Below, in pieces: positions 12,601-25,014 of a stretch of 64,000 bases of DNA. The DNA comes from Acanthosoma haemorrhoidale (lineage: Eukaryota; Arthropoda; Insecta; Hemiptera; Acanthosomatidae), in contig OV884009.1 of assembly GCA_930367205.1 (NCBI GenBank), forward strand, positions 39,193,841 to 39,257,840. Reading direction: 5' to 3'. Under the pieces are notes generated by a model that searched no databases, was not told where the DNA came from, and saw only the letters and a list, made by a program, of their open reading frames with translations. Each line of letters starts with the position of its first letter. Positions within the stretch are counted from its first letter, which is position 1. Both the position numbers and the translations under genes were made by a program.

Positions 12601-13075
12601 AAAAGCATAAACATTTATAAGTGTATTGTAAACATATACATATACACCAATTATTTTAATTTAGACATTAGAACAGTCATTCACTTCACTACACACTAAC
12701 AAGCTTGTATCGATGAAATATGTCAAATGATACTAAACTTTAAGATATGACATGATTCTCTGTTTCAAAGCTATAAAAATATTATACACCTGAGTAATTT
12801 AGAATTAATAAAATAATTAAGTAATTAGTGTTGTTGTAGTAGTCCAAAACTTTAGAATTAAACACAACATAGCCAAAAAGGATTATAATCTAATTACTAA
12901 AAAATAAACACATTTAGGTTACAGAACTATATCTAATTGTACAAGTGAAGCATAAGAGAGCATTGGTAGGGAATTGACTGTTTTATCTATTTATACTTTG
13001 GTATTTTTGAGGAGAAAGTGTATTCATCATTGAAATTATGACTTATCATCTACTGTAATTATGAGACAAACGGTG
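9700..13075. other. AT-rich stretch without recognisable gene
   Basis: About 3.4 kb contain only short chance frames and homopolymers. No splice-bounded coding island or repeat family from elsewhere in the window was recognised. Confidence 0.4.
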
Positions 13076-13079
13076 GAAT

Positions 13080-13740
13080 CTAGGACCTAAAAGGCCAAGA
13101 TGGAGTATAATTAAAACAGAGGGGCCTGTGAATTGTTGAGGAAGGTGGAAAGTAACAGGAGAAAAAACGTAATGGGTTATGAGGAGTGCCGCTCCTTAAC
13201 TTCTTTTTCTTTTCCAAGAGGTGCAGACAAATGCGGATGGAAGCAGGGGCTAGGGAGTGCAGAGGGAGGAGGAAATCAACAGTAGCCAAGAAGTATGCCA
13301 AAAGAAGAAGGAAAAACGCAGTATCCACAAACGTCAATTAAAGGATTAGTGGAGCAGATGTAACCGGTGAAAGAATAAGGAGAGAAAAAGGTACCAGAAA
13401 GTGCATAGGAAAACGGGAGTGAAAAAGGTGCTTGAAAAAATGAGGAACGAGGAGTGAAAAGTAGCTAGGATGTGAATAAGAAGGATAAGTGGAGCAGGGG
13501 AAAAAAATAACAGATGAAGGAAAAGTGAAATGAAGCTAGTATGTGCCTGTGGAGGGGTAGTAAAAAAACGCGTAAAAGTGCATACTAATGGGACGTTAAA
13601 CAAATAGCAGTAACAAAATAGGAAGAAGGTGTGAAAAGAAGATTGGAAGCGTATACGAAGGATAGAAGAGTGAAGCAGGAGGTAGGGTTAAACTGGAATG
13701 ATGAATAGATTACAAGCCTGTCAATGATCAAACTAAACAA
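13080..13740 (+). repeat. Polypurine (A+G) strand-asymmetric region with degenerate internal repeats
   Basis: For about 650 bp the plus strand is dominated by A and G (runs such as ggagagaaaaaggtacc). Loosely recurring words include gga-aagtggagcag at 13345, 13482 and 13665, and aaagtgcata at 13397 and 13576. Two open minus-strand frames here (13080-13337 and 13346-13603) are low-complexity products of this bias. No unit length is regular enough to call a satellite. Confidence 0.6.
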
Positions 13741-14239
13741 ATAGCGTTAATATCATGAAAGATATTACAGCTAATTAAAATTATTTGGTGTTATAGTTTA
13801 CAGTATTGTAAGTAAAACTCTTCAAATGTTTATATATATCACAAATTAATTTGAGAAAGTATTTCTTTGAAAGCAATAATAGTTGTGAGTACTATTATTT
13901 TTCAGTGTAAAATTACTAACTGACTACTTGTAGAATGCCTGATTTAAAAATTTCAAGTTTTTTAGCTGTTGCATATCATATCGTACATATGTTCTTTAAA
14001 AAGAATGAATCAGATAAATGAGCATTATGAATTCAAATAAATGTGCAAATTCAGATCAGTATAACTTGAATATCAAAATGGGATATGTAAGGAAACATAA
14101 GAAAACATGAAACTATATTTTTTGTTTTTAAACATAGGTGCCTGAATTATCTAATACATGTGATTTCGAAATCATAAAATTTTGTCGGTTATTTCTGATT
14201 AATATAGTAGTGAATTAGTGAATTATATATTGGTGGGAG

Positions 14240-16165
14240 CACACCATGAAATTTATCACATATAAACAGTGTGTGTATTAATATATATACGTGATTACCC
14301 TATGTATGTTATATGGATCATGTTAGCAAACAAACAAAGGTGGTCTCAAAAAGAACATCTATTTAGACTGTAGATTATATTAATTGTAAGCAAGCGAACA
14401 TAAGTGTTCTTCTAAGAAAAATTTGATTAGCATATGCATATAATATATCATGTTAGTAAGCGAACCGCAGTATTGTTATAATGAAAACATAATTATCCTA
14501 TGCATACTACTAATATATTTTTTTTTGGAATAAAAGTCAATGAACTTGTAACATTATCGTGATTAGCGTAATTATATAATATACCATGTTGGAGAGTGAA
14601 GCTCAGTGTTGTTATAAGGAAAACAATACTTTCAAAACAATTTGTAGATTATATAAATTGCATGCAAGCGAACTTAAGTGTTCCTAAAAGTAACATCAAA
14701 CTAGTCTAAGTAGATTATATATATTGTAGGGAAGCGAATCTAAGTGTTCTTCTAAGAAAAACGTGATTAGCCAATGTATATAATATGTCATGTTTCTTAA
14801 CGTACCTGTGTTCATGTTGTGTAACTTAAAAGTAACATCTAACTAGTCTATGTAGATTATATATATCGTAGGCAAGTGACCCTAAATGTTCCTAAAAGTT
14901 ACATATAATTAGCAATTAGTAGATTATATATATTGTAGGCAAGCAAACCTAAGTGTTCTTCTAAGAAAAATGTGATTAGCCTATGTATATAATATATCAT
15001 GTTGGTTAACGAACTTATGTGTTCTTAAAAGTTACATCTAATTAGCCTATGTAGGTTAATTTCAGTGTAGGGAAGCGAACCTAAGTGTTCTTCTAATAAA
15101 AATGTGATTAGCCTATATATATAATATATCATGTTGGTAAGGGACCATTTTTCTTGATAAAAGGAAAAAACTATTATCCTATGTCGATTGCATACATTTT
15201 TTTTTGTTTTTTATTTAAAAGTCAATGTGCTTGTAACATTGACGTGACTAGCCTATGTATAATTATATCATGTTGGTTAACGAACGTATGTGTTCTTAAA
15301 AGTAACATCTAACTAGTCTATGTAGATTATATATATTGTAGGCAAGTGAACCTAAATGTTCTTAATAGTTACATATAATTAGCAATAAGTAGATTATATA
15401 TCTTGCAGGCAAGCGAACCTAAGTGTTCTTCTAAGAAAATCGTGATTAGCCAATGTATATAATATGCCCTGTTTGTTAACGTACCTGTGTTCTTGTTGTG
15501 TAACTTAAAAGTAACATCTAACTAGTCTACGTAGATTATATATATCGTAGGCAAGTGACCCTAAATGTTCCTAAAAGTCACATATAATTAGCAATTAGTA
15601 GATAATATATATTGTAGGCAAGCAAACCTAAGTGTTCTTCTAAGAAAAATGTGATTAGCATATGTATATAATATATCATGTTGGTTAATGATCCTATGTG
15701 TTCTTAAAAGTAACATTTAACTAGTCTATGTAGATTATGTTCATTGTAGGCAAGCGAACCTATGTGTTCCTAAAAGTTACATCTAATTAGCCTGTGTAGG
15801 TTATATTTTTTGTAGAGAAGCGAACCTAAGTGTTCTTCTAAGGTAAATGTGATTAACCTATATATATTATATATCATGTTGGTAAGTGACCATTTGTCTT
15901 GATTAAAGGAAAAAACTATTATCCTATGTAGATTGCGTAAATTTTTTTTTTTTTTTTTTATTTAAAAGTCAATGTGCTTGTAATATTGACGCGATTAGCC
16001 TGTGTATATATTATATCATGTTGGATAGTGAACCTAACTTGAAAGAACCTCTAATAAGCTTATGTATATTATATGAATTGTAAGAATTTAAACTAAGCGT
16101 TATTATAACGAAAACGTGTTTGGTTAATATTGTGATTAGCCGATGTAGATGTAAAACACAAGTAT
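14240..16165. repeat. Higher-order tandem array of ~67-bp monomers
   Basis: Monomers of about 62-72 bp share the cores aagtgttctt and gattagcctatg, and alternate between two classes. One contains attgtaggcaagcgaacct. The other contains atatcatgttggttaacga. Groups of monomers recur as a longer unit. A marker with cgtgattagccaatg recurs at 14761 and 15440 (679 bp). The marker aaaagtcaatg recurs at 14532, 15217 and 15964 (685 and 747 bp). The longer interval is explained by about one extra monomer near 15690-15770. A poly-T tract accompanies the last marker and expands from ~8 to ~17 T. The edges decay, as in an old array shaped by unequal exchange. Confidence 0.9.
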
Positions 16166-16169
16166 ATAT

Positions 16170-18950
16170 GTATTTATTTTATATATGATATATATAATCA
16201 TAAATGCTCTATGCCTAGTAATATGTGAAAACTGTCTACTTGAGGCACCTATGGCTAAAAAATAAAAACAAATCTTTGAAATGCGTGACATTAATTGAGT
16301 AAATTAGTTGCTGAGATTTATTATAAGTCATTGGATCCAACTAAATCGCAAATTGAAATGACTTATACCCTTAAATGAAATTAAATTTTTAAACAAGTAT
16401 CTAAAGGACATATGTATGAGATATTTTTAAATAATAGACGTTAAATATACACAAGACCTACACATTTGTGATCTAACACGAAAACCCTTTTTTTTTGTTT
16501 TTGTTCTAACTACAACATACAACAATAAGATAAAAGAAATGTACGATGCATATAGTTCATCAGTGTTACTGACGTTTTCTCATTGTAACCAAATTATTTA
16601 TTTGAAATACAAATAAATAATTTTTCAGTCTTTTAATACCATCTCGGTCACTCAGATCAGTTTCTTATGTCGAATATATTTCAATAACCTAAAATATCGT
16701 CCAAAAATACTCTATAAAAATACTATAATTTTTTTTTATCGTTTTATGTTTGATGTTTATCGATTTTTTAATTCTCTGATCGAATGTAAAAGTAAAATAT
16801 ACACACCATAGTCCGAAATTATATGGAAAGCACTTTCAAATTAATCGAATATCCTAAATGTGTTAAGCCTGACAAAACTATCTTTCTAAAATAAGATGTT
16901 TGAGATAGTTGACGAGGTCACTCACGTAGAGCTCCTGCTAACAAAAGTTAAATTGTAATGAGAGCATTCTTACTTACACGATCTCACACATCCTGAATAC
17001 CTAGAAAGATTCCTAAAAAATGTAGCATGATTTTATGAGTCTATCTGAGTAGGTTTTATTTTCAACATTCTTCACACTTTTCATCTTCTCATATTTTTTG
17101 TTATTAGTTGAATAGATCTTCAGTGACCGAGGTAGTTTACAAAATACATTTAATTCTTAATACCAAATTATGTTGTTTTTTTTTCCAAAAAGTCCGGTAT
17201 TTGTTTACATTTACAGTTAAGTCAATAAGATAAACCAGTCTAATAACTACTCTTAAGAGAACAAACAAATTGATTCCTTTATAGAATTGTTTCATTTAAA
17301 AACAATCTGAACATGGTAAGTTAGTTGAAAGTGATGCACTAAACCAAATGAAATATTGAAAAATAAAGAGTTTTCTGAAAAAAATCAGAATGCTTTTTTT
17401 CTTTCAAAAGACAACTGTAATTTCAATTTATTATTATTATTGATACAAATTTGAAAAGTGTTTTCTAGTTGAAATTATAACAATACACATTTTTGACACT
17501 TTTTTTTAAGCCAAAGTGAATATGATGGCGTCTTGAGTAATGTGACTTATTGTAAATCATATAACAAAACTTTCTTTATAATTGTGAAAAGTTTTTAAAA
17601 CCTTCAGTACGTACTTAAGAACAAACTTAATATTAAAATAACAAAAAACAATTTCGTTCATGCTTGACATGATCTAATTTTAGTTAGTAAGTTATTGTGA
17701 TATATATATATATATATATATACTCACACATGTATATATAAATTGTAAGACCACTGATCCTTTTAACATTTAGGCTTTACTTTTAAATCGATACAGGGGA
17801 ATCGTTTATTGTGCTTATTGCGATGTTAGATTACAACATATAGTTGCTTAGCCTCTAAGAGACATTATGCTGATTAGGTGCTAATTGAAACACTATTTTG
17901 GAAAGTACAGAGGTAAAAATTTATTTTTGTTTGTCACACCTCAGAAATTGTTAAGTATTCCGTTTAGTTATTTTACCACCATAAAGGTAGTTTTACAAAA
18001 TCAATTTTGAGCTAACCAAAAAAGTTAAATTTGTAGAGAAATAAATTTGGACCTAATCAAAATCTAACTCGGGACGTCCCCTCCTACACCCAGCGGGCTC
18101 AATAAACTAAGTCTAGAACTAGGGAAGTCCAGGGATCGAATAGTGATTATGCCACAATTTATTAAGCATATCGAATAAAATCTGATATCTGTTTGATAAT
18201 ATTTACGTCTACTTTTCCAGCACATTTGTACACTCATGCGTACAGACAAAGAATGACGATTGTCCTGTTTCTATTTCAAAGTAAAACAGTCATTACAGGC
18301 TTGAAAAAAATACGATTTTAACAACTTTATTATCTTTTATCACAACTGGTTTTATCACCTATTAGAGCAGATTGTTGTTATTTCTCTTTGTTTCGTTGAC
18401 CTAACGAAAATTAGGCCAATGAAGAAAGCCAAATTATTGACGTTAAATTTGTCTAACAAACCAAATAGAGAAACTGGTTACTTGCTTCCACTGATTATTT
18501 GCTGATCATTTTGTAATAAGTAACTGTAATTTCTAGAAACATTTTACACATCCAAATGGGCCAATCGTTTTTTGGGAAAACCATATGCATACATACAACA
18601 GTAGCACAAATATACGAATAAACATTAATATAATAAGTTTATTATTGTATCTATAAACTAATACATCTAGATTTTGAAAATTGACATTTAAATGGGAACG
18701 ATTAAAGGGGAAAATAGCATGCAAACAATATTGTGATTGATCGGGTCTACTGTTGTTTTGTGATCTCTAACCGTTTCTGAAAAATACATTATATAATCTA
18801 AAATAATTTTTGAGTTGCTGAATTTTTGCGTAACAGAAAAACATAATATATTTTTTTTTTTGTTACAGTCATTGTTTTACAATTTATAAGGGTGGTTAGT
18901 TTTGACTCCGATTTAGCTCATATTAATATTTTCAATGACTGCCAGACAAG
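16170..18950. other. AT-rich stretch without recognisable gene
   Basis: No coding signal was recognised. It contains a microsatellite at 17700-17722 and many A/T homopolymers. It would lie downstream (minus sense) of the membrane-protein exon. Confidence 0.4.
17700..17722. repeat. AT dinucleotide microsatellite
   Basis: An uninterrupted run of about eleven AT repeats. Confidence 0.95.
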
Positions 18951-18959
18951 CCTTATTCT

Positions 18960-19360
18960 TCATTGGCGGTGGGATCTCTGAATAGTTATCTCTGTTTGAT
19001 ATGTTATTTCCAAAAGGTTGAGCTTGGAGTTGAGACACAAAACGAACAGGACCACTTTGAGTGCGATGGTAGTCAAGATGTAGCGAGTGACGGTTCTTTG
19101 GCGTGGGCGAGTGATGATGAAGGGCACTGCAGCCGCCAGCACTAGCTGTACCAACTATAAACTGTTTTCTTGATTATTATCCACGATTGAGAAACACGTC
19201 ACTACCAACAGCATGAAGCAATTGTAAATCATCAACACGGAGCTGCAGAAGAGGATGAAGTACAATATATAGTCGGAGAAGAGAAAGATCATTTTTGCGA
19301 GGTATATCAAGTAAACGATGCCAAGCATTATGAAGGTAGTTCTTGCTTCTGAGTCAGTAC
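18960..19360 (-). CDS. Candidate host exon(s) of a multi-pass membrane protein, partial
   Basis: On the minus strand a candidate acceptor (ttataccCGGCAG, AG at 19362-19361) opens a 133-codon frame that ends at TGA (18962-18960). Third positions are strongly C/G, unlike the surroundings. There are about four hydrophobic segments. The first is FIMLGIVYLIYLAKMIFLF. The second runs from ILYFILFCSS through IYNCFMLLVV. The third is LVQLVLAAAVPFII, followed by the basic loop TRPRQRTVTR. The fourth is YILTTIALKVVLFVLCL. A single in-frame TAG at 19159-19157 separates the halves. It may be spliced out in a 51-nt GT-AG segment (19207-19157), be a true terminator, or mark a pseudogene. I do not recognise the family. 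It resembles small insect four-TM proteins of unknown function in general layout only. Upstream exons were not found. Confidence 0.6.
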
Positions 19361-19364
19361 CTGC

Positions 19365-22300
19365 CGGGTATAAAAAAGAGAAGAAAAGAAAATAGAGTGA
19401 CTAATCTATAAAAATATAAAGACAAATAACAAGCATAAAAGTGTGTTATCGTATTGAGTGCATCATTTGAGGTGGAAGTAGGAGTTTCAAGTTCTTACAG
19501 AAACTACAATGTAAACTACTAATTAATATGTTTATTTCGTTACAGCTGTGAGCTGATGCTTCCGAATTGACCAAAAAGTACTGAATCCTGTTAGAAAAGC
19601 CAATATTCTTTTCTTTAAACTATAAATGAGTAAAACAAAACATTATCACCTGTGCTACACTGAAACAACGGAAGAAAGATCACCAAACTGGAGGTGATGA
19701 GAATAAAAACGGAATAATACAGTGATTGAAGCCATTTGTAGTTGCTTGGTCACTGTCGGAGGGACAAAGTGAGAACTCGTGGCATTCAAGAAGAATAAAA
19801 ATTTTCCACTTTTCCATCATTGAAAAAACTAGGATGCCAACATGACCTCTCCTCGTAAAAATTGTTAGGAACGAATTTTAGACAAGTGGAGAAAGTTATT
19901 ATAAAACATGCTGTACTATAGAGTCCCATGAACAAGTGATTGGGGCTGTTTTAAATCACACGTTGAACTGTGGATACACTGTATCATCTGCTAACTGAGT
20001 ATATCTTAGCTGAGTGCCTGACCCATCTCGTACAAAACATTTATTCAAAGAACAAACTTGTCTGAAGAGGCCTCTTCATTAGTGGATACTTTTTTTTGGT
20101 GGGGGGGGGGAGCTTCGTTATAGTATCCAGTTCAATGCCTTTCTGTTCTCAATGAAAATTCACTTGAGAAATAACCACTGAGTGGGCTCACGTTGTTTAG
20201 TTAAGGGTTGCTCTTACTCTCTCTTACTCATCGTGGAACAGGAGTTGGCAAACGGAGCCTCCCTCGTTTGAAATAAAAATCTGCTAAGAACCCACCGCCA
20301 CCCTAAAGAACCGGGAAATGGCCGCCTATTCCCTGCGAATTCCCTGTTTTACTTTTTTTCTAAGATTTAACTTATTGAATGAACTGAATTGTAAGATTTA
20401 TTGATTTAACTAAGATTACTGCTTTCAAATTTATCTTTGTTCAGGGGATTTTGTTTTTAATGGCTCATTATTTTTTGAAGAATGGTTGTAAAACACTTAA
20501 AGCCTCAAGCTTTTCAAAGGAAAAGATTTTTCATTTCTTCTTGGTCCTCTTCTTTATTTTTATATTATATATATTGTATTATTCTGTTTATTGTGTTGTT
20601 ATTCTTCAAAGAAAACATTTTCTTATCTTCATTATCGAATATCATTGCTTATATTGAGATCCCGCAATATTATTTTTCACAAATCTAATGAATGATCTGT
20701 TCAAGAATCAGACACCAGTAGATTCCATGTTTCAGCAGCACCGCTGTCACAATCGTTTTACTCTGGCTTTACTTTGTACAGGTCATAATAATACTCTAAG
20801 GAGTGAAAACTCCAAGGAAAGGCGCTTTTGTTTTATTTTATAAACTCAATGAAAATTATTTTTTTTAAAAAAGCATTCTAGTCTCTCAAAACATATTGTC
20901 TTTATTCATACAATACCAGTAGACATTTCGCCTATTCAGGCCTCTTTAGGACTAAGAATGATGATATCTATAAATTCATTATCCTATTATTTTACTATTG
21001 CTTACCGAATTGGTAACTTTTCCATGATGTTGTCTTTTAATTGCTTTATGTATGTATTGATGACGCTGACCAGACAATATCTTTTTAGTAAGATCAGTTG
21101 CTCATATTTACTTTAGGAAGTTAGTAATTGTTTCACACCCAACCACTACTTAGTTAAGTTAGTCGTACTAAATTTTAAAAAGGCGTCAAAGCTGAAGCCA
21201 AAAAACTTAGTAATTGAAACTACCTTAATATCGTGTTCGTATTTGTGGAACTCAACCGGAGTTTCACGTGAAAGAATGATATGTTATATCATTTTTATTC
21301 GTTCGGTTCAACCCCTTGATGATGCTAACAATGAAAATAATGAGCTTTCAACAATTATTCGAATTTCTTCTGGTTCAACTTGGATTTCTCTCAAGTTTGA
21401 AAATGCGGGCTCACATGGCTTATTACAGTGATGCGAAACATATCGGGAAGTTTCCACTGGTTAATTATTACTAAAATCGCCATAGTTGACCAATTTTGAA
21501 CCGGTGATTTCTTAAAATTTACTGGGGGCCAACATATATAAAACCTAACAGAACCTCAAAGCAATCCTAATGTTTCGTTAACATTAGGACTCTAATGTTT
21601 AACTAGTTCTAGCCATCCTTTGAAGACATTAAACAATAGATTAGTAAGTATGCATATACAATGTTTTTAATATACAAATATAATTGTATGGCCGGGTTCT
21701 ATTTGCCTCTCATTCCTAATCTATGAGATGATCCCAGAAATTAAAACATTCATCCTATAAAACGGTCAATATAAAAACAACCTCACCCTTTACCAGATAA
21801 ACAATTCATGAAATAACCTGATGACTAATTAATAATTTACACATTAAGCCATTATAATGTGTTTACTGTTAATTTATATGCATCTCAGTAGCAAACCACC
21901 AAAGTACTCTGAAGTTCCCAACTCAAAGCCGTTATAATAAATTTCATTGTTTCTGTTTTTAATTTTTTTTGCTAGCCATATTTGTCCACTAGTAACACTT
22001 AATATCACCAAGCATAACCTAACAAAGAAACCCTAAAGAAACACATAATTTAAATTCCTGACAATGGGGAAATATTTGCGAATAAATGAAGTGTACGCAG
22101 AATGGCTGTTTTTGTTTGTAAATAGGAAATATAAATGGTATCATCTGAAATACAAATATAAATTAAGAACTTGATAACTCCTCTCTTCCATTACACTGGT
22201 GCTGACTACGCAATAAACTGGATATGAATTTACGCCTGAGTTTATTTATTTCAATATTAATGTTCAATTTAAAAGTTTTTAAGCAATTCAACATGGTGTA

Positions 22301-23130
22301 GTAGAAACTCACTATTTGCCTGGATCAATTTAGATCATTAAACATGAATTGAAAAATAAACACATTTTAATAAAATTTTATAATCACCTAAGTGTTCCAT
22401 ACAACAAGCTATTACAGTTAAATAACTCAGTTTTCATCATGTAGTATCAGTAAATTTAATTTCCATATGCCTTAAATATACAACTTCGTAACGTACTGTT
22501 TAAATCTTTAAAGTTACGATTTGTTTCCACAGCCAAGTAAAAACATAAAAAAATACTTTAGTCTATAAAAATAAAAAATCTATGAAATAATAATTAAAAA
22601 AATATTAGCGCGACTACTAATCTATAGATAAACTAGTTATCTGCGACTGTAATAAATTATACACCATTAATTGATTCATGAATTATTTTCTAGCATGTTT
22701 AACTAACCTTGTTAAATAATTTAGTGTTTTCGATCTGCATAAATTGTTGTTCAGCACAATTATTAATTTATTGAACATTCACTTTATTACGTCATATGTA
22801 TGACCTGCGTCGTAAAGTTTTTAAAAATAGCTACCAATGTTACTCAATAAATGAATTATATATTTAATAAACCATCAATCAGGACGCTAAATTATAATAC
22901 TTCATAAGCATACAAGTACGTCATATATACTTGAATATATGTTATAGGTTAATATATTATATATAGGTTTAAATTCTGTCAAAAACTATTCCTGGTATTC
23001 ATTTTTTGTTTTCAATGATAGCTGCCAAATTAAAAATTTTCTTAAAATGATATTACTGATTTACATATTTAAAAAATCATATCTGCAACGTAAGAAATAG
23101 TAGGCTACTTTTAAAAAGAATCATCTTAAC
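19365..23130. other. AT-rich stretch without recognisable gene
   Basis: No confident gene was found. A G-run lies at 20100-20110. GC-richer patches at 20160-20340 and 21240-21440 have only short frames (the 62-codon frame at 21243-21431 matches nothing I know). It may be the intron 5' of the membrane-protein exon. Confidence 0.4.
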
Positions 23131-23131
23131 A

Positions 23132-23347
23132 TCAAGTACCCAAGTTGACTGAGAAGTTAACTTGATTAAGTACTTTATCAGTCAAGAAAGCTTCTTTTAA
23201 GGCATCTTCGATTTTTTCAAAATAAGATACCCATATGTTTAGACACGTGGTCTTTCTGTCAGGTGAATCCACTTTTTGAGCTGTAGCCATGAAATTGTAT
23301 ACAAAGATCGCATTCAATGTTGCCATCAAACGAAAACTACTATACAT
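23132..23347 (-). other. Weak candidate exon or chance ORF
   Basis: The minus frame contains SYFEKIEDALKEAFLTDKVL, an amphipathic stretch of protein-like composition. Two possible acceptors (ggctacag and acctgacag) lie inside it. There is no GC3 bias, no recognised domain and no homologous copy, so it may be chance. Confidence 0.15.
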
Positions 23348-24102
23348 AAAACACGATAAGGGATCTCTAATCAGTTAATAATTTGGCTCTACAAAGTTTC
23401 TTTTCTATTATTTTGAATTGTATTTTAAATTAAAGATCTCAACGTCCTCACTAACAATATGTAATTTCTGTGTTTAACAAAATATATCAAAAAAACTTTA
23501 AAACTACCATTAAGATTGTGTTTGCAACTTCTTCTCAATTAGTGTTTTCGAGAGGCCGATATTCTAAAAATATAAATAATTTTTATATATTGAGTGGGTT
23601 ATTTATTTAATGGTCTCAATACCCTGTAAATATAATAATAGGTATGGCGACTTTAGTTAACCAAAATCATTAAAAGTGTGGTTAATATCGTTTTCGCGGG
23701 AGTAACGAGGGACCGGAGGGACACAATTCAATTTAATTTTTGCATACAAAACCCACTACATTCATTGAAGTTGCTATCATATGACAATGCATAGCAACAA
23801 ATTGAGTAAAACAGGGAGAACAAAAATCATTAGTACCTACAGGATTGGCCGGCAGAAAATGTAATTTTATAGGGGTGCTTCGAGTCATTAATCACAGTTT
23901 GTATACAACACTGCTGGGACCTAGCTCCTCTATCGGTTTTACCCTTGCTAATCTACTACAAACAAGACACAGAAGAATAACGATGATAGTTGTCCCAATC
24001 TTCGGGGTTTATTCTCAAACAGGTACTGGCCTACCATCTATCTTTCAAAGGCTATTTATCTAAGTAATATAAAAATGGTTATTAGGGGATAGGTTTTAAC
24101 AG

Positions 24103-25012
24103 ATGATCGGGGAGTCGGAACAATTAAAGCTGAACACAAAACTAATCAAGGCTTGGTATTGGTTACCTTCCATACACTGCACAAAAACAAGATATATCTT
24201 CAGAACTGCTGTAAATACAATATGTGAGTTCGATACGACACCACGAATCCAACAAGGATGTAGCTTTAAGCTCATGACCATCAGAAGTTTCTTGCTTGAA
24301 TTGACAAATCTCAATATGCTTGCCATTAACAATCAAACCTATAATGCAATACAGGGATACACAAGACAGACTTGCCTCTAGAACCAAGGGAATTGAAATT
24401 AATACAAGCAAGACAGAATCTATGAAGGGAGCAGAGAAACCACAAAGGAGAGCAGTGGAGCTCATGAAGGGAGACTAAAACAGATCAACAACATTCATCT
24501 CAACAATGAATTTTACCAGAGTATCAGAGTGGCAGAAAGATATCATATTCAGTCAGAGGAGGCTTCCTTGGAATTCCAGGAAGCACGCTGAAATGGTGGT
24601 TACAATCGTAACATACTCATCTGAAGGTACTCGGTACTAAGAATAAAAGCCAATCTAGGCAATGGAAATGCAGCGATTGAGTAAAACAGAAGAGAAAACT
24701 GGAAGAGACAAAATAAGAAACACTGTCATCAAGTGACACCTGATGTCAAGCCGACAATGAGAATCTAGAAGGAACACAAGTTGAGGTGATTTGTCCATCT
24801 ACTCCCAATATACCCAGAGCTGATTCCTAGCAGGGCATATGATGATGAAGTGGACTAAGAGGAAGACCCGTTTCTTATGAAAAGAAAGATTGCTGGAGTT
24901 ATTCCAGGAGAGAGTCCTTAATTGTCACAGGGGAAAGGAGTTGACAGATGCCGTCTCTCAACCAGGACAGAAGAAGATAAGGATCTTCGACTTGTATCTC
25001 AATAAATGCACA
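24103..25012 (+). mobile_element. RTE-like LINE reverse-transcriptase relic
   Basis: Broken plus frames follow the order of an RTE-type RT. 'NTICEFDTTPRIQQGCSF' at 24217-24273 corresponds to the FdTT-GirQGC-lSP block. 'GIEINTSKTESM' near 24390-24425 corresponds to the G-eIN--KT segment after the catalytic YADD, which is itself lost. Near 24780-24860 'ELIPSRAYDDEVD' followed by a GRP motif matches the RIPskA...GRP tail. 'RIFDLYLNKC' near 24985 matches the family's C-terminal end. Frameshifts and stops are frequent. The assignment rests on motif order recalled from insect RTE elements. Confidence 0.65.
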
Positions 25013-25014
25013 AA

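Noticed and set aside
13080..13603. Two 85-codon minus-strand ORFs rich in Phe, Leu, Ser and Pro
   Set aside because: They are by-products of the polypurine bias on the opposite strand.
14240..16165. Regular repeats considered as a CRISPR array
   Set aside because: Units are head-to-tail tandem monomers without unique spacers, the DNA is animal-like, and no cas genes are present.
18963..19145. Acidic 60-codon plus-strand ORF
   Set aside because: The minus strand shows hydrophobic segments, GC-rich third positions and an acceptor, so the plus frame is its shadow.
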